Source: PBB1 sp046154125 (GTDB lineage Bacteria > Pseudomonadota > Gammaproteobacteria > Burkholderiales > Burkholderiaceae_C). From it: DNA of 64,000 nt. Under the pieces are notes generated by a model, which was not told the origin of the DNA, ran no database searches, and saw nothing but the letters and a program-made list of their open reading frames with translations. Location: positions 27,452 to 91,451 of the forward strand of contig JBJXEJ010000167.1 in the NCBI GenBank assembly GCA_046154125.1. The letters are read 5' to 3'. A program made the translations under genes and the position numbers. Below are positions 33,538-42,930 of this stretch, in pieces (position 1 is the stretch's first letter; each line of letters begins with the position of its first letter).

Positions 33538-36135
33538 TCAGGCGGTCGCCTTCTCCGCCGCGTCGGTGAACTCCTCGATCTTGTCGAAGTTCAGGTACTG
33601 GTAGACCTTGTCGCTCGCTGCGGTCAGCACGCCCATGTCCTTGAGGTACTCCTCGCGGGTCGGGATGCGGCCGAGCTTCGAGCAGATGGCGGCCAGCTCG
33701 GCGGAACCGAGGTAGACATTGCTGTTCTTGCCGAGGCGGTTCGGGAAGTTGCGGGTGCTGGTGCTGAACACCGTCGCGCCTTCCTTGACCTGCGCCTGGT
33801 TGCCCATGCACAGGCTGCAGCCCGGCATTTCCATGCGCGCACCGGCGCTGCCCAGCACGCCGTAATGGCCTTCGTCGCTGAGCTTCTTCGCGTCCATCTT
33901 GGTCGGCGGGGCGACCCACAGCTTGACCGGGATGTCGCGCTTGTTCTCGAGCAGCTTGCTGGCCGCGCGGAAGTGCCCGATGTTGGTCATGCAGCTGCCG
34001 ATGAACACCTCGTCGATCTTCGCACCGGCCACTTCGGACAGCGTCTTCACGTCGTCCGGGTCGTTCGGGCAGGCGACGATCGGCTCGTGGATGTCGGCCA
34101 GGTCGATCTCTATCACAGCGGCGTAGTCGGCATCGGCGTCGCCCTTCAGCAACTGCGGGTCGGCCAGCCAGGCTTCCTGTGCGGCGATGCGGCGAGCCAG
34201 CGTGCGCGCGTCGGCGTAGCCCTCGGAGATCATCCACTTCATCAGCGTGATGTTGCTGTTGATGTACTCGGCGATCGGCTCCTTGTTCAGGTGCACGGTG
34301 CAGCCCGCGGCGCTGCGCTCGGCCGAGGCGTCGCTCAGCTCGAAGGCCTGCTCCACCTTCAGGTCGGGCAGCCCTTCGATCTCGAGGATGCGGCCGCTGA
34401 AGATGTTCTTCTTGCCCTTCTTCTCGACGGTCAGCAGACCCGCCTTGATCGCGTACAGCGGGATCGCATTGACCAGATCGCGCAGTGTCACGCCGGATTG
34501 CATCTTGCCCTTGAAGCGCACCAGCACGCTTTCGGGCATGTCCAGCGGCATCACGCCGGTGGCGGCCGCGAAGGCCACCAGGCCCGAGCCGGCCGGGAAG
34601 CTGATGCCGATCGGGAAACGGGTGTGGCTGTCGCCACCGGTGCCGACGGTGTCGGGAAGCAGCAGGCGGTTCAGCCAGCTGTGGATCACGCCGTCACCCG
34701 GGCGCAGCGCGATGCCGCCGCGGTGGCTGATGAAGTCGGGCAGCTCGTGGTGCATCTTCACGTCGACCGGCTTCGGATAGGCCGCGGTGTGGAAGAACGA
34801 CTGCATCACCAGGTCGGCGCTGAAGCCCAGGCAGGCCAGGTCCTTCAGCTCGTCGCGGGTCATCGGGCCGGTGGTGTCCTGCGATCCAACCGAGGTCATG
34901 CGGGGCTCGCAATAGGTGCCGGGCCGCACGCCGACCTGCTGGCCATTGACGACCGGCAGACCGCAGGCCTTGCCGACCATCTTCTGGCCCAGGCTGAAAC
35001 CCTTCTTCGTGTCGGCCGGGTTCAGCGGCAGGCGGAACAGCGTGCTCACCGGCAGCCCCAGTGCTTCGCGCGCCTTCGCGGTCAGGCCGCGGCCGATGAT
35101 CAGCGGGATGCGGCCACCGGCGCGCACTTCGTCGAACAGCACGTCGCTCTTGACCTTGAACTCGGCGATCACCTTGCCGTCCTTCAGCGCCTTGCCTTCG
35201 TAAGGACGCAGTTCGACCACGTCGCCCATGTTCATCTGGTTCACGTCGAGCTCGATCGGCAGCGCGCCGGCGTCTTCCATCGTGTTGTAGAAGATCGGAG
35301 CGATCTTCGCGCCGAGACACACGCCACCGAAGCGCTTGTTCGGCACGAACGGGATGTCCTCGCCGGTGAACCACAGCACCGAGTTGGTGGCCGACTTGCG
35401 GCTCGAGCCAGTGCCGACCACGTCACCGACGTAGGCCACGAGGTTGCCCTTGGCACGCAGGTCTTCGATGAACTTGATCGGTCCGCGCTTGCCGTCGTCT
35501 TCCGGCGTGATGCCGGGGCGCGCGTTCTTCAGCATCGCCAGCGCGTGCAGCGGGATATCAGGGCGGCTCCACGCATCGGGTGCGGGTGACAGGTCGTCGG
35601 TGTTGGTCTCGCCGGTGACCTTGAAGATCGCCACGGTGATCGACTTCGGCACTTCGGGGCGCGACGTGAACCACTCGGCGTCGGCCCAGCTCTGCAGCAC
35701 CGACTTGGCGTGGGCATTGCCCTTGTCGGCCTTGTCCTTGACGTCGTGGAACTGGTCGAACATCAGCAGCGTGTTCTTCAACCCGGCTGCGGCGACGGCG
35801 CCGACGGCGGGACTGTCGAGCAGCTCGATCAGCGGGCTGATGTTGTAGCCGCCGAGCATCGTGCCGAGCAGCTGGGTCGCGGTCTCGGGGCTGATCAGCG
35901 AGCACTTTTCGGTTCCGTGGGCCACTGCTGCCAGATAGCTGGCTTTCACTCGGGCCGCATCGTCCACACCAGCCGGCACGCGGTGGGTGATCAGTTCGAC
36001 CAGCGTGGCCGCTTCGCCGGCAGGCGGCGCCTTCAGCAATTCGATCAACTGGCTCGTCTGCTGCGCCGACAGCGGCAGCGGCGGAATCCCCAACGCGGCG
36101 CGTTCGGCGACATGGAGGCGATAGGCTTCAAGCAT
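33538..36135 (-). CDS. acnB: Aconitate hydratase B
   Basis: This 865-residue enzyme has the full length of AcnB, with the N-terminal HEAT-like domain (MLEAYRLHVAERAALG) before the swivel domain that distinguishes it from AcnA. The [4Fe-4S] ligands are the Cys in GSCMTNIGHF and the two in PGCSLCMGN. GTGSSRKSATNS forms part of the substrate site. It converts citrate to isocitrate in the TCA cycle and may handle 2-methylcitrate-derived intermediates. The gene is followed by a strong terminator and precedes the secreted protein and mdh on the same strand. Confidence 0.97.
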   Translation of the reverse strand: MLEAYRLHVAERAALGIPPLPLSAQQTSQLIELLKAPPAGEAATLVELITHRVPAGVDDAARVKASYLAAVAHGTEKCSLISPETATQLLGTMLGGYNISPLIELLDSPAVGAVAAAGLKNTLLMFDQFHDVKDKADKGNAHAKSVLQSWADAEWFTSRPEVPKSITVAIFKVTGETNTDDLSPAPDAWSRPDIPLHALAMLKNARPGITPEDDGKRGPIKFIEDLRAKGNLVAYVGDVVGTGSSRKSATNSVLWFTGEDIPFVPNKRFGGVCLGAKIAPIFYNTMEDAGALPIELDVNQMNMGDVVELRPYEGKALKDGKVIAEFKVKSDVLFDEVRAGGRIPLIIGRGLTAKAREALGLPVSTLFRLPLNPADTKKGFSLGQKMVGKACGLPVVNGQQVGVRPGTYCEPRMTSVGSQDTTGPMTRDELKDLACLGFSADLVMQSFFHTAAYPKPVDVKMHHELPDFISHRGGIALRPGDGVIHSWLNRLLLPDTVGTGGDSHTRFPIGISFPAGSGLVAFAAATGVMPLDMPESVLVRFKGKMQSGVTLRDLVNAIPLYAIKAGLLTVEKKGKKNIFSGRILEIEGLPDLKVEQAFELSDASAERSAAGCTVHLNKEPIAEYINSNITLMKWMISEGYADARTLARRIAAQEAWLADPQLLKGDADADYAAVIEIDLADIHEPIVACPNDPDDVKTLSEVAGAKIDEVFIGSCMTNIGHFRAASKLLENKRDIPVKLWVAPPTKMDAKKLSDEGHYGVLGSAGARMEMPGCSLCMGNQAQVKEGATVFSTSTRNFPNRLGKNSNVYLGSAELAAICSKLGRIPTREEYLKDMGVLTAASDKVYQYLNFDKIEEFTDAAEKATA

Positions 36136-36255
36136 GGTGTGGCTCCTTCATAGATGACTGGAATTCGATCGTCGTGGTCGCATGGCCGAGTCGGCCGGTG
36201 ACAACGTCGTGATGGATTTGATGGGGTGCGGTCGATTGAGTGGCCGGTCCGCGTC

Positions 36256-36888
36256 TCAAGGCATCGGCTTCGCGGACGCGCTGATGGAATTGCTCAGTGA
36301 GGACTGCTCGGCCTCCTGCGCGGCGCGTTGCATCGCCGCCAGGACTTCCGCCCGATGGCCGTCACCCACGCAGTCGTCGACCAGGCGGTTTCCTGCCTTC
36401 ACGTTGAGCAGCATCGACTTGCTGGCGATCTGGACCATCAGCGTCTGACCCTTCACGTCCTCGAGCCGGATTGCTCCGGTGGACGACAGCACCGGCTTCA
36501 TCAGATAGCTCGACTTGGCGAATCGCAGGTCGACGTAGGCCGGGTGCTGTTCGCTCGGCTTGATGTAGACCGTCTGCTTGAACTCGCACTGGTATTCACC
36601 GTAGTACACGCGCTCTGCGGCGCTGCGTTGCTCGTCGCTCGCGGGCTCGGGCGGCAGCTCGGCGGGCAGCGCCTTCTTGGGCATCGGCTTGGCCCTGGCC
36701 GCGGCTTTCGAAACGGCCGGAGTGGCCGGCTTTGCCGCGTTGGACTCGACGGCCCATGCGGGTGACGACAACACGCCGCCCAGCGCAATGCTCAGTCCCA
36801 TCACGGCCCTGAAGCCGCGCGGACTCGCGGTCCGGACAAAGGTACGGGCTGGGCACAAAAGGGTCGAAAGGCAGGCGAAAGCGTTCAT
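36256..36888 (-). CDS. Conserved secreted protein of unknown function between acnB and mdh
   Basis: This protein of about 210 residues has a hydrophobic signal segment ending SSPAWA, an Ala/Lys/Pro-rich linker and a folded domain (about residues 90-190) with ERVYYGEYQCEFKQTVYI and NRLVDDCVG. The two Cys may pair. Similar proteins occur at this locus in other Burkholderiales; I know no function. The start is uncertain: ATG at 36888 gives a long signal region of about 46 residues, and ATG at 36801 (MGLSIALGG) would give a standard one. It lies beyond the mdh terminator on the same strand. Confidence 0.72.
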   Translation of the reverse strand: MNAFACLSTLLCPARTFVRTASPRGFRAVMGLSIALGGVLSSPAWAVESNAAKPATPAVSKAAARAKPMPKKALPAELPPEPASDEQRSAAERVYYGEYQCEFKQTVYIKPSEQHPAYVDLRFAKSSYLMKPVLSSTGAIRLEDVKGQTLMVQIASKSMLLNVKAGNRLVDDCVGDGHRAEVLAAMQRAAQEAEQSSLSNSISASAKPMP

Positions 36889-37025
36889 TGAAGTCACCAG
36901 GGGTTCAAACCAGGGATTTTCAGCACAAGCGCGGTGCTCATCGCGTGCTGGCAGCGCGGAATTTCGAAACGGCTGGTTGCACGGTGCGCTGGTGCAGGTT
37001 TCGGGCCGGGCAGCGCGAACGGCCG

Positions 37026-37058
37026 AAAAAAAGCCGGCCTCCGCAGGGGTGGCCGGCT
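37026..37058 (-). terminator. Rho-independent terminator of mdh
   Basis: On the minus strand an eight-base stem AGCCGGCC/GGCCGGCT with an 11-base loop is followed by a run of seven T. It lies 39 bases past the mdh stop. Confidence 0.85.
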
Positions 37059-37096
37059 GGGGCGCTGGGCGCATGACGCAGCTGTGTGGGTCCGGA

Positions 37097-38083
37097 TCAG
37101 AGCAGGTGCTTGACGCCGTCCTGCTCGTCGGTCAGTTCCTTGAGCGTGATGTTGATGCGTTCCTGGCTGAAGGCATCGATCGCCAGACCTTCGACGATCT
37201 TGTACTCGCCGCCCGCGGTGGTGACCGGATAGCCGAACATCACCCCCTTGGGGATGCCGTATTCGCCGTTCGACGGAATGCCCATCGTCACCCACGCGCC
37301 GTTGGTGCCGAGCGCCCAGTCGCGCATGTGATCGATGGCCGCGTTGGCGGCCGAGGCGGCCGACGACACACCTCGGGCCGCGATGATGGCGGCGCCGCGC
37401 TTGCCGACGGTTGGCAGGAAGGTGTCCTTGTTCCAGGCGTCGTCGTTGATCATCGCCTTGACCGACTGACCGTCGATCGTGGCAAAGCGGTAGTCGGCGT
37501 ACATCGTCGGCGAGTGATTGCCCCACACGGCCAGCTTCTGGATGCTCGAGACCGGCTTGCCGGTCTTCGCGGCGATCTGCGAGGCAGCGCGGTTGTGGTC
37601 GAGGCGCAGCATGGCGGTGAAGTTCTTCGCGGGCAGATCAGGCGCGCTCTTCATCGCGATGTAGGCGTTGGTGTTGGCGGGGTTGCCGACGACCAGCACC
37701 TTGACATTGCGCGAGGCCGAGGCGTTCAGCGCCTTGCCTTGAGCAGTGAAGATCTGCGCGTTGGCAGCCAGCAGGTCGGAACGCTCCATGCCCGGTCCGC
37801 GCGGGCGGGCGCCGACGAGCAACGCATAGTCGGTGTTCTTGAAAGCAGCGACCGGATCGCTGTGGGCCTCGATGCCGGCCAGCAGCGGAAACGCGCAGTC
37901 GTCGAGTTCCATGATCACGCCCTTCAGCGCGTTCTGGGCCTTCTCGTCGGGGATTTCCAGCAGTTGCAGGATGACTGGTTGGTCCTTGCCGAGCATTTCT
38001 CCAGAGGCGATGCGAAACAGCAGTGCGTAACCGATTTGGCCTGCAGCGCCGGTGACGGCAACGCGAACGGGGGACTTGCTCAT
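37097..38083 (-). CDS. mdh: Malate dehydrogenase
   Basis: This 328-residue NAD-dependent malate dehydrogenase of the cytosolic type is found in Burkholderiales and many Actinobacteria. It has VAVTGAAGQIGYALL for NAD binding, GARPRGPGMERSDLL with substrate Arg residues, the catalytic Asp in LDHNRA and His in WGNHSPTMY. It oxidises malate to oxaloacetate in the TCA cycle. It has its own terminator and is divergent from the GntR-type regulator gene. The 210-base spacer carries overlapping inverted repeats that look like an operator. Confidence 0.97.
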   Translation of the reverse strand: MSKSPVRVAVTGAAGQIGYALLFRIASGEMLGKDQPVILQLLEIPDEKAQNALKGVIMELDDCAFPLLAGIEAHSDPVAAFKNTDYALLVGARPRGPGMERSDLLAANAQIFTAQGKALNASASRNVKVLVVGNPANTNAYIAMKSAPDLPAKNFTAMLRLDHNRAASQIAAKTGKPVSSIQKLAVWGNHSPTMYADYRFATIDGQSVKAMINDDAWNKDTFLPTVGKRGAAIIAARGVSSAASAANAAIDHMRDWALGTNGAWVTMGIPSNGEYGIPKGVMFGYPVTTAGGEYKIVEGLAIDAFSQERINITLKELTDEQDGVKHLL

Positions 38084-38219
38084 GGGAACTCTCCAGGAAA
38101 GGTTGAAGGCGGATGCGGGTCAGGGAGGCGGTGGCACGGTCTGTATGGAAACCGAGCAAACCCCGAATTGTATGCAGCGAGACTTTCAAGTGTAGGGAGG
38201 AACCCGAAGCAAGTCAAAA

Positions 38220-38238
38220 GTCTTATGTAAGACATAAG
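38220..38238. promoter_or_regulatory. Overlapping inverted repeats (candidate GntR operator) between mdh and gntR
   Basis: GTCTTA-TG-TAAGAC (38220-38233) and CTTATGT-AAG-ACATAAG (38222-38238) are two perfect, overlapping inverted repeats in the mdh/gntR spacer, about 65 bases before the regulator start. AT-rich repeats of this form are typical GntR-family sites, so autoregulation and control of mdh are plausible. Confidence 0.5.
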
Positions 38239-38303
38239 ATGTCTGTCGAAAATCAACAGTTTCGGCTGGACGATCACCGCACTCCTGTGCTGCAATGCTC
38301 GCC

Positions 38304-39083
38304 ATGAAAAACACGTCCGTCGCTGCTGCCGAGCCGATCGCCGCGGCCCGCCCGGGCGACGGTGCTTCGCCGGCCTTCAGTCCGCTGTATCAACAGATCA
38401 AGACGCTGATGACGCGCAGTTTGCGCATCGGCGAGTGGCGCCCGGGCGAGGCGATCCCGAGCGAGATGGAACTGGCCGCGCGGTTCAAGGTGAGCCAGGG
38501 CACGGTGCGCAAGGCGATCGACGAACTCGCCGCGGAAAACCTCCTCGTTCGTCGGCAGGGCAAGGGCACTTTCGTTGCCACCCACGCCGAGCAGAAGGTG
38601 CAGTACCGATTCCTGAGGCTGATGCCAGACGACGGGGAATCCGGAGCAGTCCAGCGGCGGTTCATCGATTGCCGGCGCCTGCGATCGACAGCCGATGTCG
38701 CGAGGGCTCTCGGGCTCAATCCCGGCGATGCGGTGGTCAACGTTCGGCGTGTGCTCACTTTCAAAGCGACGCCGGTCGTGTTCGACGATATCTGGCTTCC
38801 CGGCTTGCTGTTCAAGGGGTTGACCGCCGAGCGCCTGAGCGACTATCGCGGCCCGATGTACGGTCTTTTCGAGAGCGAGTTCGGTGTGCACATGATCCGC
38901 GCCGACGAAAAAATCCGTGCGGTGGCGGCCGATGCCGCATCTGGGCCATTGCTGGCGGTGGAGGTGGGTTTTCCGCTGCTCAGCGTCGAGCGCCTCTCGC
39001 TGACCTACGACGACAAGCCAGTGGAATTGCGTCGTGGTCTCTACAACACTTCCCGATATCACTACCGGAATGCGCTCAGCTGA
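38304..39083 (+). CDS. GntR family transcriptional regulator with UTRA domain
   Basis: This protein of about 259 residues has a winged helix-turn-helix at about 25-95 (LYQQIKTLM, PSEMELAARFKVSQGTVRKAI, RRQGKGTFV) and a UTRA ligand-binding domain at about 105-255. That is the HutC-type GntR subfamily. It sits between mdh (divergent) and sdhCDAB (same direction, 123 bases on), a position conserved in Burkholderiales, so it likely controls TCA-cycle genes in response to a small metabolite that is not known. The start could be ATG 38295 or 38304, and neither has a clear ribosome-binding site. Confidence 0.9.
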   Translation: MKNTSVAAAEPIAAARPGDGASPAFSPLYQQIKTLMTRSLRIGEWRPGEAIPSEMELAARFKVSQGTVRKAIDELAAENLLVRRQGKGTFVATHAEQKVQYRFLRLMPDDGESGAVQRRFIDCRRLRSTADVARALGLNPGDAVVNVRRVLTFKATPVVFDDIWLPGLLFKGLTAERLSDYRGPMYGLFESEFGVHMIRADEKIRAVAADAASGPLLAVEVGFPLLSVERLSLTYDDKPVELRRGLYNTSRYHYRNALS

Positions 39084-39206
39084 ATCCCAGGGAGCGTGCG
39101 TGTTTTGGTGCGGGCGGACATGTGTCGCAACTGATGTCGGTATTGGTCCGTGCTGCATTGCAATAAACTCAGTGGCTTGCAAATCGCTGCGATACGAAAG
39201 ATGTAG

Positions 39207-39629
39207 ATGTCAGACACCCTGAAGACGCGGCCCACGTACCGCAACATCCATGTCAGCCAGATCGTCAAGTACCGCTTGCCGCCCGCCGGCATCGTGTCGA
39301 TCCTGCACCGCGTCAGCGGTGTTGGCATGTTCCTCCTGATGCCGTTCATCATCTGGATGTTCGACACCAGCGTCACTTCGGAAATCTCCTACAGCCAGTT
39401 CAGCAGCGTCTTTGCGGGCGGTGCGGGAATCGTGCCCGGCTGGATGTTCAAGCTGATCGCGCTGGGCCTGATCTGGGCCTTTCTTCACCATTTCATCGCC
39501 GGTGTCCGGCATCTGTGGATGGACATGACCCACGCGGTGACGAAGGAATTCGGCCACAGCTCGGCCCTCGCGACTCTGGGCCTGAGCGTCGTGCTCACGG
39601 CCCTGCTCGGTTCAAAGCTCTTTTTCTGA
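39207..39629 (+). CDS. sdhC: Succinate dehydrogenase cytochrome b556 subunit
   Basis: This 140-residue membrane anchor has three hydrophobic helices. The family motif around RLPPAGIVSILHRVSGV holds the quinone-site Ser and Arg, and the heme-ligand His lies in the HHFIAGVRHLWMD segment. With SdhD it anchors the complex in the inner membrane and passes electrons to ubiquinone. It is the first gene of the sdhCDAB operon. An earlier ATG at 39201 runs directly into a stop, so ATG 39207 is used. Confidence 0.93.
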   Translation: MSDTLKTRPTYRNIHVSQIVKYRLPPAGIVSILHRVSGVGMFLLMPFIIWMFDTSVTSEISYSQFSSVFAGGAGIVPGWMFKLIALGLIWAFLHHFIAGVRHLWMDMTHAVTKEFGHSSALATLGLSVVLTALLGSKLFF

Positions 39630-39641
39630 CACACACGCTCC

Positions 39642-40004
39642 ATGGCACAGAATTTCGGATCAAAGCGCATCGTCGTCGGTGCGCATTACGGGCTGCGGGA
39701 CTGGCTGTCGCAGCGGGTGACGGCGGCCTTGATGGCCCTGTTCACTCTGGCGGTCATTGTCCAGATCCTTCTGCCCGGCGAGATGGGCTACGACAAGTGG
39801 TCGGGCATCTTCGCGCAGCAGTGGATGAAGGTGCTCACCTTTGTCGTGATTGTCTCGTTGCTGTACCACGTGTGGGTCGGCATGCGTGACGTCTGGATGG
39901 ATTACGTCAAACCGGTCGGCGTGCGACTGGCGTTGCAGGTGTTCACCATCGCGTGGTTGGTGGGCTGTGCGGGTTGGGCAATCCAAGTGCTGTGGAGGCT
40001 GTAA
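39642..40004 (+). CDS. sdhD: Succinate dehydrogenase membrane anchor subunit
   Basis: This 120-residue anchor has three membrane helices, with GLRDWLSQRVTA near the N-terminus and the His of LLYHVWVGMRDVWMDY as the likely second heme-contact or quinone-site region. It follows sdhC by 12 bases, and its TAA stop overlaps the sdhA ATG by one base, coupling their translation. Confidence 0.92.
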   Translation: MAQNFGSKRIVVGAHYGLRDWLSQRVTAALMALFTLAVIVQILLPGEMGYDKWSGIFAQQWMKVLTFVVIVSLLYHVWVGMRDVWMDYVKPVGVRLALQVFTIAWLVGCAGWAIQVLWRL

Positions 40005-41815
40005 TGCAAATGGGTTCGTTACCGGCGGGATCATCGATCCCCAAGAGAAAGTTCGATGTCGTGATCGTCGGTGCCGGCGGTTCCGGCATGCGGGCGTCTC
40101 TGCAACTGGCTCGCGCTGGACTGAATGTCGCTGTGCTGTCGAAGGTGTTCCCGACGCGCTCGCACACGGTCGCGGCGCAAGGCGGGATCGGCGCCAGCCT
40201 GGGCAACATGTCCGAGGACAATTGGCACTACCACTTCTACGATACGGTGAAGGGCTCTGACTGGCTGGGTGATCAGGACGCGATCGAGTTCATGTGCCGC
40301 GAGGCACCAAAAGTGGTCTACGAGCTTGAGCACTTCGGCATGCCGTTCGACCGCAACCCGGACGGCACGATCTACCAGCGGCCGTTCGGCGGACACACCG
40401 CGAACTACGGCGAAAAGCCGGTGCAGCGCGCCTGCGCTGCAGCCGACCGCACCGGCCACGCGATGTTGCACACGCTGTACCAGCAGAACGTCAAGGCGCG
40501 CACCAATTTCTTCGTCGAATGGATGGCGCTTGATCTGATCCGTGATGCCGAAGGTGATGTGATCGGTGTGACGGCGCTGGAAATGGAAACCGGCGAGGTC
40601 CACGTTCTCGAGGCCAAGGTGACGCTGATGGCGACGGGCGGTGCAGGTCGCATCTTCGCTGCATCCACCAACGCCTTCATCAACACGGGTGATGGTCTGG
40701 GCATGGCCGCGCGCGCCGGCATCCCGCTGGAAGACATGGAGTTCTGGCAGTTCCACCCGACCGGCGTCGCCGGAGCCGGGGTGCTGCTGACCGAGGGATG
40801 CCGAGGCGAAGGCGCGATCCTGCGCAACTGCAACGGCGAGCGCTTCATGGAGCGCTACGCGCCCACGCTGAAGGACCTCGCGCCGCGCGATTTCGTCTCG
40901 CGCTGCATGGACCAGGAAATCAAGGAAGGACGAGGCTGCGGTCCGAACAAGGACTATGTGGTGCTCGACATGACCCACCTTGGTGCAGAGACCATCATGA
41001 AGCGGCTGCCGTCTGTCTACGAGATCGGGCACAACTTCGCCAACGTCGACATCACCAAGGAGCCGATCCCGGTGGTGCCGACGATCCATTACCAGATGGG
41101 CGGAATCCCGACCAACATCCACGGTCAGGTGGTTGCTCCGAAGAACGGGCAGTCGAACGACATCGTCAAGGGGCTGTATGCGGTCGGCGAATGCGCCTGC
41201 GTCAGCGTGCACGGCGCGAATCGCCTGGGCACCAATTCGCTGCTCGACCTGCTGGTGTTCGGACGGGCGGCTGGCAACCACATCGTCGACAGCGGGCTGA
41301 AGCCTCGCGCCCACAAGCCGCTGCCGGCCGATGCTGCCGACTTCACGCTGGGCCGCCTGAACAAGTACGAGACAAGCACCGGTGGCGAGTACGCGCAGAA
41401 CGTGGCCAACGACATCCGTGCCTCGATGCAGCGTCACGCCGGCGTTTTCCGCACTCAGGCCATGATGGACGCCGGTGTTCTCGAGATCAAGAAGATCGCC
41501 GAACGCGTCAAGAACATCCACCTGGCGGACAAATCGAAGGTGTTCAATACCGCTCGTATCGAAGCGCTGGAAGTCGAGAACCTGATCGAGGTGGCGATGG
41601 CCACGATGATCTCGGCTGCAGCCCGCCACGAGAGCCGCGGTGCTCACACCGTTGACGATTACGCGAACTCGGTCGAGTTCCCGAACGGACGCAACGACAA
41701 GGCCTGGCTCAAGCACACGCTGTGGTACAGCGAAGGAAACCGGCTCGACTACAAGCCGGTGAACCTGAAGCCGCTGACCGCCGAGTCGATCCCGCCAGTG
41801 GTGCGCACCTTCTGA
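40004..41815 (+). CDS. sdhA: Succinate dehydrogenase flavoprotein subunit
   Basis: This 603-residue flavoprotein has FAD-binding VIVGAGGSGMRASL, the covalent FAD-histidine in RSHTVAAQGG, LMATGGAGRIF, the substrate-site EFWQFHPTG, and GEYAQNVAND near the capping domain. It oxidises succinate to fumarate in the TCA cycle. The longer frame upstream runs into sdhD; the ATG overlapping the sdhD stop is the natural start, with another ATG two codons on. Flavinylation is aided by SdhE, encoded after sdhB. Confidence 0.96.
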   Translation: MQMGSLPAGSSIPKRKFDVVIVGAGGSGMRASLQLARAGLNVAVLSKVFPTRSHTVAAQGGIGASLGNMSEDNWHYHFYDTVKGSDWLGDQDAIEFMCREAPKVVYELEHFGMPFDRNPDGTIYQRPFGGHTANYGEKPVQRACAAADRTGHAMLHTLYQQNVKARTNFFVEWMALDLIRDAEGDVIGVTALEMETGEVHVLEAKVTLMATGGAGRIFAASTNAFINTGDGLGMAARAGIPLEDMEFWQFHPTGVAGAGVLLTEGCRGEGAILRNCNGERFMERYAPTLKDLAPRDFVSRCMDQEIKEGRGCGPNKDYVVLDMTHLGAETIMKRLPSVYEIGHNFANVDITKEPIPVVPTIHYQMGGIPTNIHGQVVAPKNGQSNDIVKGLYAVGECACVSVHGANRLGTNSLLDLLVFGRAAGNHIVDSGLKPRAHKPLPADAADFTLGRLNKYETSTGGEYAQNVANDIRASMQRHAGVFRTQAMMDAGVLEIKKIAERVKNIHLADKSKVFNTARIEALEVENLIEVAMATMISAAARHESRGAHTVDDYANSVEFPNGRNDKAWLKHTLWYSEGNRLDYKPVNLKPLTAESIPPVVRTF

Positions 41816-41879
41816 CGCAGTCGGATACCTACCCGATGTCCACGAATTCAAGCTTCACCCACCGCGACGGAGAGCAGTC

Positions 41880-42584
41880 ATGACCAGGCGCGTGTTCCAG
41901 ATCTACCGCTACGACCCCGATACCGATTCCAAGCCGCGCATGCAGACACTCGAGGTCGAGCTCGACGGCAGCGAGCGCATGCTGCTCGATGCACTGAACA
42001 AGCTGAAGGCGGTCGATCCGACGTTGTCGTTCCGGCGCTCCTGCCGCGAAGGCGTGTGCGGCTCGGACGCGATGAACATCAATGGCAAGAACGGCTTGGC
42101 ATGCCTGACCAACATGCTCACGTTGAAGGACCCGATCGTTCTGAAGCCGCTGCCCGGTCTGCCGGTGATCCGCGACCTGATCGTCGACATGACGCAGTTC
42201 TTCAAGCAGTACAACTCCATCAAGCCTTACCTGGTGAATGACGAGTTTCCGCCGGAGAAGGAACGCCTGCAGAGCCCGGAAGAACGCGAAGAGCTCAACG
42301 GCTTGTACGAGTGCATCCTCTGCGCCAGCTGCTCGACCAGCTGCCCGAGCTTCTGGTGGAATCCGGACAAGTTCGTCGGGCCGGCAGGACTCTTGCAAGC
42401 GTACCGGTTCATCGCCGACAGCCGGGATCAGGATACCGAGGCTCGGCTCGACAACCTCGAAGATCCGTACCGCCTGTTTCGCTGCCACACCATCATGAAT
42501 TGCGTCGACGTCTGTCCAAAGGGCCTGAACCCCACGAAAGCCATCGGCAAGATCAAGGAAATGATGATCCGCCGGGCTGTCTGA
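41880..42584 (+). CDS. sdhB: Succinate dehydrogenase iron-sulfur subunit
   Basis: This 234-residue protein has three clusters. The N-terminal [2Fe-2S] ferredoxin domain carries SCREGVCGSDAM and GLAC. The C-terminal domain has CILCASCSTSCP for [4Fe-4S], and CHTIMNCVDVCP contributes to the [3Fe-4S] and [4Fe-4S] sites. It moves electrons from SdhA to the membrane quinone site. GGAGAG precedes the ATG, and a spacer of 64 bases separates it from sdhA in the same operon. Confidence 0.96.
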   Translation: MTRRVFQIYRYDPDTDSKPRMQTLEVELDGSERMLLDALNKLKAVDPTLSFRRSCREGVCGSDAMNINGKNGLACLTNMLTLKDPIVLKPLPGLPVIRDLIVDMTQFFKQYNSIKPYLVNDEFPPEKERLQSPEEREELNGLYECILCASCSTSCPSFWWNPDKFVGPAGLLQAYRFIADSRDQDTEARLDNLEDPYRLFRCHTIMNCVDVCPKGLNPTKAIGKIKEMMIRRAV

Positions 42585-42609
42585 ACACGGCTCCACTCCG
42601 ACTCACACC

Positions 42610-42876
42610 ATGGACACGTTGATCGACGATCGTGCCTTGAGCAAGCTGCGCTGGCGTTGCCGGCGAGGCCTGCTGGAAAACGATCTCTTTGTCGAGCGCT
42701 TCTTTGGCCGATATCAATCCACCCTGACGCAGAGTCAGGCCGATGGCCTGCTGGCGCTGATGGATCTTTCGGACAACGACCTTCTCGATCTGCTGCTGGC
42801 TCGCCGGCAGCCTGAAGGCGACTTGCTCAACGACAACATTCTGGAGGTCCTGCGGTTGATGCGGGAACCTCGCTGA
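42610..42876 (+). CDS. sdhE: SdhE-type FAD assembly factor
   Basis: This small cytoplasmic protein of 88 residues carries the signature RRGLLEND (family RGxxE) near residue 18, which contacts SdhA to promote covalent FAD attachment. Size and position between sdhB (25 bases) and gltA (54 bases) match the family in Burkholderiales. Confidence 0.93.
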   Translation: MDTLIDDRALSKLRWRCRRGLLENDLFVERFFGRYQSTLTQSQADGLLALMDLSDNDLLDLLLARRQPEGDLLNDNILEVLRLMREPR

Positions 42877-42930
42877 ACCACTGCTTTATCCACCCCGACG
42901 ACCTGTCTAGCCTCACCCCAAGGACCGATC

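Noticed and set aside
33421..35589. A 722-residue open frame on the plus strand
   Set aside because: It is antisense to acnB, whose motifs are unmistakable; its composition is that of a reverse-strand shadow.
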